Assembly: GCA_947454285.1 (NCBI GenBank)
Contig: CANGJO010000049.1
Location: 1-7,022, forward strand
Origin: Microbacteriaceae bacterium
Lineage (GTDB): Bacteria; Actinomycetota; Actinomycetes; Actinomycetales; Microbacteriaceae
DNA length: 7,022 bases
Reading direction: 5' to 3'
The notes below the pieces were generated by a model. The model saw only the letters and a list, made by a program, of their open reading frames with translations, had not been told where the DNA came from and searched no databases. Position numbers and translations under genes: made by a program. This document shows positions 4,204 through 7,022 of this stretch, piece after piece. Position 1 is the stretch's first letter. Every line of letters begins with the position of its first letter.

Positions 4204-5592
4204 TCACAGACCAGGGCTGGTCATTGAAAGCACATCAAGTGCCTTGTCTAGCTGCTCCATGGTTAGCTTCTCGCCATCAACGTAGCCAAGCTCAATGGTC
4301 GCCTCGCGCACGGTGATGCTCTTGGCAACTGAGTGCTTTGCAATCTTTGCTGCCGCCTCGTATCCGATGTACTTGTTTAGCGGAGTCACAATCGATGGGC
4401 TTGATTCCGCCAACGCACGAGCGCGCTCTTCATTAGCCTCAAGGCCCTTGATGGTCTTGTCGGCGAGTAGACGAAGTGAGTTTGAAAGCAAGCGGATTGA
4501 TTCCAGTAGGGCATTGCCCATTACCGGAATCGCTACGTTCAGTTCAAAGTTTCCGGTGGCTCCGGCCCAGGCAACGGTTGCATCGTTTCCGATTACACGT
4601 GCACAAACCATCATCACGGCCTCTGGAATTACTGGGTTTACCTTTCCAGGCATGATCGATGAACCAGGCTGAAGATCTGGAATGCTCAACTCGCCAAGAC
4701 CAGCGTTTGGTCCTGAACCCATCCAACGAAGGTCATTGTTGATCTTGGTAAGTGAAACCGCAAGCACGCGAAGCGCACCAGATGCCTCAACCAAACCGTC
4801 GCGGGCACCCTGTGCTTCAAAGTGGTCGCGTGCCTCAGTGATTGGAAGCTTTGTTTCTTCGGCAAGCAAGCGAATTACTTCTTGCGGGAAGCCCTTTGGG
4901 GTGTTGATTCCGGTACCAACCGCGGTTCCACCAAGTGGAACTTCTGCGGTACGCCCAATGGTTGATTCAACGCGCTCAATTGCGTAGCGAATCTGTGCGG
5001 CGTAGCCACCAAATTCCTGGCCAAGAGTTACCGGGGTGGCATCCATCAGGTGGGTGCGACCAGCCTTCACAACGGTCTTCCAAAGGTCGCGCTTTTCTTC
5101 CAGCGCCTTTGCTAGGTAGTCCAGTGAAGGCAGCAAGTCGTGAATCAGCGCAGCGGTTACGGCAACGTGAACCGAGGTAGGGAATACGTCGTTTGAAGAC
5201 TGTGACGCGTTTACGTGGTCGTTAGGGTGAACGTCTTTGCCAAGGCCCTTGGTCGCCAAAGTTGCTAGAACCTCGTTCATGTTCATGTTCGATGAGGTAC
5301 CTGAACCGGTCTGGAAAATATCCACTGGGAATTCGCCATCGAACTTACCAGCAATAACCTCATCAGCTGCGTTTGCAATCGCCTTGGCGATCTCGGCATC
5401 AAGCACGCCAAGCTTGGCATTTGCCTGAGCGGCAGCCTTCTTTATCTGTGCCAGCGCTGCAATGTGCGCGCGCTCAAGTGTGGTGCCTGAGATTGGGAAG
5501 TTCTCAACTGCACGCTGAGTCTGTGCGCGGTAGAGAGCGTTTACTGGAACCTTTACTTCACCCATGGTGTCGTGTTCGATGCGGTATTCCAC
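4204..5592 (-). CDS. fumC: Class II fumarate hydratase (fumarase C)
   Basis: Fumarase C reversibly hydrates fumarate to L-malate in the TCA cycle and is an iron-free homotetramer in the cytoplasm. Translation from GTG at 5592 gives 462 residues, matching the family's usual 460-467, and aligns its start with E. coli FumC (V-E-Y-R-I-E-H-D-T-M-G like the E. coli E-K-D-S-M-G segment). Landmarks are G-S-G-T-S-S-N-M-N-M-N-E-V (about 96-108), H-P-N-D-H-V-N-A-S-Q-S-S-N-D (122-135), the catalytic His181 in R-T-H-L-M-D-A-T-P, and the superfamily signature G-S-S-I-M-P-G-K-V-N-P (310-320) bearing the active-site serine loop. The frame stays open to 5697, but that part overlaps the carbonic anhydrase gene and is not family-like. 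An SD, AAAGG (5604-5600), sits seven bases before the GTG. The gene follows carbonic anhydrase by 28 bases, so it is co-transcribed in the leftward operon. The stop is TGA followed by T. Confidence 0.97.
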   Translation of the reverse strand: MEYRIEHDTMGEVKVPVNALYRAQTQRAVENFPISGTTLERAHIAALAQIKKAAAQANAKLGVLDAEIAKAIANAADEVIAGKFDGEFPVDIFQTGSGTSSNMNMNEVLATLATKGLGKDVHPNDHVNASQSSNDVFPTSVHVAVTAALIHDLLPSLDYLAKALEEKRDLWKTVVKAGRTHLMDATPVTLGQEFGGYAAQIRYAIERVESTIGRTAEVPLGGTAVGTGINTPKGFPQEVIRLLAEETKLPITEARDHFEAQGARDGLVEASGALRVLAVSLTKINNDLRWMGSGPNAGLGELSIPDLQPGSSIMPGKVNPVIPEAVMMVCARVIGNDATVAWAGATGNFELNVAIPVMGNALLESIRLLSNSLRLLADKTIKGLEANEERARALAESSPSIVTPLNKYIGYEAAAKIAKHSVAKSITVREATIELGYVDGEKLTMEQLDKALDVLSMTSPGL

Positions 5593-5620
5593 TAGTTGGC
5601 CTTTCGTTGCCTTTAGGTAC

Positions 5621-6250
5621 TTATTTGATGTCGCCAACAATGACGATTGGGTGAATCTCGCCGAGTGCAAGTTTGTAGTTTGCACCCACCACGGCAAGCT
5701 TGCCGGCCTTTACGGCACTAGCAATCAAACTGCTGCGAGTTAGAAGTTCATTAATGGTGTCTTGAACGTGTAGTTCGGTAATTTCATCAATCTCAAATTT
5801 GCCGGCAGCATTTGCCGCATCAACTGTTGGGCGAATGCGCTCAACCAAGTCGTGAATGAATTTACCTTCAGACTTAAGTGCGCCTTCAGAGGCATCGATG
5901 GTTGCTCGAATTGCACCACATTCGTCGTGACCTAGAACCAGAATCAATGGAACTTTCAAAACCTCAACTGAAAATTCCAGCGAACCGATAATGGTCTCGG
6001 CAATTACTTGCCCTGCATTACGCACAACAAATAGGTCGCCAAGGCCTACGTCAAAAATAATTTCCGCAGAGAGGCGCGAGTCAGAGCAACCAAACAGTGC
6101 GGCGAACGGAATTTGTTTTGCCGCCAATGCTTCACGGCGTTCAATGTCTTGACGCGGGTGAGCAGGAGAGCCAGAAACGAAGTGCTTGTTACCTTCTACA
6201 AGTGCATCCCAGGCTGCTTGTGGAGTCTGTGGTCGGTTAGTAGTTGCCAT
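5621..6250 (-). CDS. Beta-class carbonic anhydrase
   Basis: This 209-residue zinc enzyme interconverts CO2 and bicarbonate in the cytoplasm, supplying bicarbonate to carboxylases. All beta-class active-site residues are seen: Cys55, Asp57 and Arg59 in G-C-S-D-S-R, and His108 with Cys111 in G-H-D-E-C-G-A. The usual N-terminal helix with N-K-H-F (21-24), the F-V-V-R-N-A-G segment (74-80), the S-L-E-F-S-V strand-helix turn, and the C-terminal G-A-N-Y-K-L-A-L-G strand are also present. No signal peptide is seen, so it is probably intracellular. The ATG at 6250 shares its A with the TAA stop of the preceding DUF4245 gene (TAATG), and a near-perfect SD, AAGGAG (6264-6259), lies inside that gene eight bases before the ATG. 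Translational coupling is therefore likely. fumC follows by 28 bases. In the mycobacterial locus I remember, glpX occupies the place next to fumC that this gene holds here. Confidence 0.96.
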   Translation of the reverse strand: MATTNRPQTPQAAWDALVEGNKHFVSGSPAHPRQDIERREALAAKQIPFAALFGCSDSRLSAEIIFDVGLGDLFVVRNAGQVIAETIIGSLEFSVEVLKVPLILVLGHDECGAIRATIDASEGALKSEGKFIHDLVERIRPTVDAANAAGKFEIDEITELHVQDTINELLTRSSLIASAVKAGKLAVVGANYKLALGEIHPIVIVGDIK

Positions 6251-6843
6251 TATTTGATCTCCTTTTCAAGAAGAGCTGCAAATTCGTCAAGTTCAGAATC
6301 GGTCGCGGTTGAACTCATCGCGATAAAGTTGCCATCTTTTTCAAGAGTCCACAGGCGCGGATCGGCATCGGTGTTCTTGCCTGGTTTCCACTTGGTCCAG
6401 GTGTTGTTTTTGGCGGTTGACTCAGTGTCCGGTTCAAAGCCCACGGTCTGCAGAGCAACCCAAGTTGGATTTACGCCAAAGCCTTGAGTAACGCCAACGT
6501 ATTGATTGTTTGGCCCAACAAAGCCAACCTTCCAAACTTTTACGCCATCGGCAGCGGTTGCGTTCCACTTTGCCTGGTTGGCCCACCAGCCCTTAGGTAG
6601 TTCCGGTGCAACCAAGTTCAAATTGCTTGCGGTTTCGGCATCTAACGCAGCTGCAACGTAGTCAACGGCCTTGATGCGATTGCTGTCATCGCGAGGCACT
6701 GCAAGTACGGTGATGATTACGATGCCAAGGCAGGCAACCAAAGACAGAACTAAGTTGACTACAGTCTGCTTGGCGCGGTGCTTGGCAGCAGAGTCTGCCG
6801 GGTCCGGCGCCTGGTCGGCTGATTGAGTCTTTGGAGTGCTCAC
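6250..6843 (-). CDS. DUF4245 family single-pass membrane protein
   Basis: A 197-residue protein of the actinobacterial DUF4245 family; the function is not known to me. Residues 1-26 are polar and Ala/Asp/Lys-rich and probably cytoplasmic. One membrane helix spans about 28-49 (V-V-N-L-V-L-S-L-V-A ...), followed by V-P-R, and the remaining 147 residues should lie outside the membrane. Family-like features are V-D-Y-V-A-A-A-L (60-67), A-P-E-L-P-K-G-W (79-86), a Trp-rich beta-type domain with V-G-F-V-G-P-N-N-Q-Y and a helical end (D-E-F-A-A-L-L-E-K). No cleavage site or lipobox is apparent, so it stays anchored. The GTG start at 6843 overlaps the xseB stop by one base (TAGTG), with only a weak AAGAAAG upstream, so translation probably depends on coupling to xseB. 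Its position between xseB and the fumC group matches the order I recall in mycobacteria. Confidence 0.88.
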   Translation of the reverse strand: MSTPKTQSADQAPDPADSAAKHRAKQTVVNLVLSLVACLGIVIITVLAVPRDDSNRIKAVDYVAAALDAETASNLNLVAPELPKGWWANQAKWNATAADGVKVWKVGFVGPNNQYVGVTQGFGVNPTWVALQTVGFEPDTESTAKNNTWTKWKPGKNTDADPRLWTLEKDGNFIAMSSTATDSELDEFAALLEKEIK

Positions 6844-7022
6844 TAGTTGGCTTTCTTCTTAGCCACGGCATCGTCTAGACGCTTGCGTGCGCCGGTCAGC
6901 CAGCTTTCACACTGAGTGGCAAGGGCTTCACCGCGCTCCCAAAGTGCAAGTGATTCTTCAAGGGTGACTGAACCCTGTTCCAGCTCGGCAACTACCTTGA
7001 CTAGTTCGTCACGGGCGGCCTC
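6843..7022 (-). CDS. xseB: Exodeoxyribonuclease VII small subunit (N-terminus cut off by window edge)
   Basis: The last 59 codons and the TAG stop of xseB are present; the start lies beyond the right edge, probably only a short way out because the family is about 70-90 residues. The small subunit coils on the XseA catalytic subunit to form exonuclease VII, which degrades single-stranded DNA in both directions during repair. The visible sequence has the family core: A-R-D-E-L-V near the start, L-E-Q-G-S-V-T-L-E-E-S-L-A-L-W-E-R-G-E, then C-E-S-W-L and a helical Lys/Arg-rich end. The stop overlaps the start of the DUF4245 gene by one base, so it belongs to the same leftward operon. xseA would be expected immediately upstream, to the right of the window. 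Confidence 0.94.
   Translation of the reverse strand, partial: EAARDELVKVVAELEQGSVTLEESLALWERGEALATQCESWLTGARKRLDDAVAKKKAN

Noticed and set aside
4204..4206. fumC TGA as a selenocysteine codon
   Set aside because: It falls at the normal fumarase C-terminus, and no selenocysteine insertion hairpin or selenoprotein context was recognised.
4295..4672. 125-codon plus-strand open frame inside fumC
   Set aside because: Antisense shadow of a strongly conserved fumarase region; no recognisable domain and no start signals.
5593..5697. Longer N-terminus for fumC starting at 5697
   Set aside because: These codons overlap the conserved C-terminus of the carbonic anhydrase gene, the sequence is not fumarase-like, and GTG at 5592 has an SD and gives the family's normal length.
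6113..6487. 124-codon plus-strand open frame across the carbonic anhydrase and DUF4245 genes
   Set aside because: Spans the junction of two well-supported minus-strand genes and shows no family features.
1..7022. Mobile element, CRISPR array, tRNA/rRNA or defence system
   Set aside because: No transposase, integrase, spaced direct repeats or RNA-gene signatures were seen on reading; all space is accounted for by chromosomal-type genes and short gaps.

Overview
The window looks like a compact, gene-dense stretch of an actinobacterial chromosome. My best guess is a small-genome Microbacteriaceae-type organism, because base composition is moderate rather than strongly GC-rich and GTG starts are common (trhA, uppS, phoH2, fumC and the DUF4245 gene). 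The lineage is inferred from gene families, gene order and gene style; no marker gene settles it. Nothing mobile, no CRISPR array and no RNA gene was seen, and no gene-free gap reaches 300 bases.

Left part (1-3727). A truncated hemolysin III/TrhA membrane protein gene runs leftward off the edge. It is divergent from a rightward run: uppS (short-chain cis-prenyl transferase), phoH2 (PIN nuclease fused to a PhoH ATPase), a small NTF2-like protein, and a single-domain prepilin peptidase. The genes are separated by 33-120 bases. Three of the rightward genes and trhA have a TANNNT hexamer ending 6-7 bases before the start codon and no Shine-Dalgarno (SD) sequence, the pattern expected of leaderless transcripts. 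phoH2 is the exception: it has a clear SD and two palindromes upstream.

Right part (3643-7022). A leftward operon reads xseB (partial) > DUF4245 membrane protein > beta-carbonic anhydrase > fumC > a small HEIAH zinc-metalloprotease-like gene. The first three are joined by 1-base stop/start overlaps (TAGTG, TAATG), and fumC follows 28 bases later. The last gene has no ordinary start codon near its expected N-terminus, and its open frame runs back to the fumC stop codon. Its 3' end overlaps the prepilin peptidase gene tail to tail by 85 bases.

The gene content (trhA/uppS, phoH2, fumC, DUF4245, xseB) matches, from memory, the Mycobacterium tuberculosis Rv1085c-Rv1108c neighbourhood in compressed form. 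The genes are mostly housekeeping: isoprenoid carrier synthesis, RNA processing, the TCA cycle, bicarbonate supply and DNA repair. I see no new multi-gene system. The points most worth checking are the missing start of the metalloprotease-like gene, the leaderless promoter pattern, and the palindromes before phoH2.
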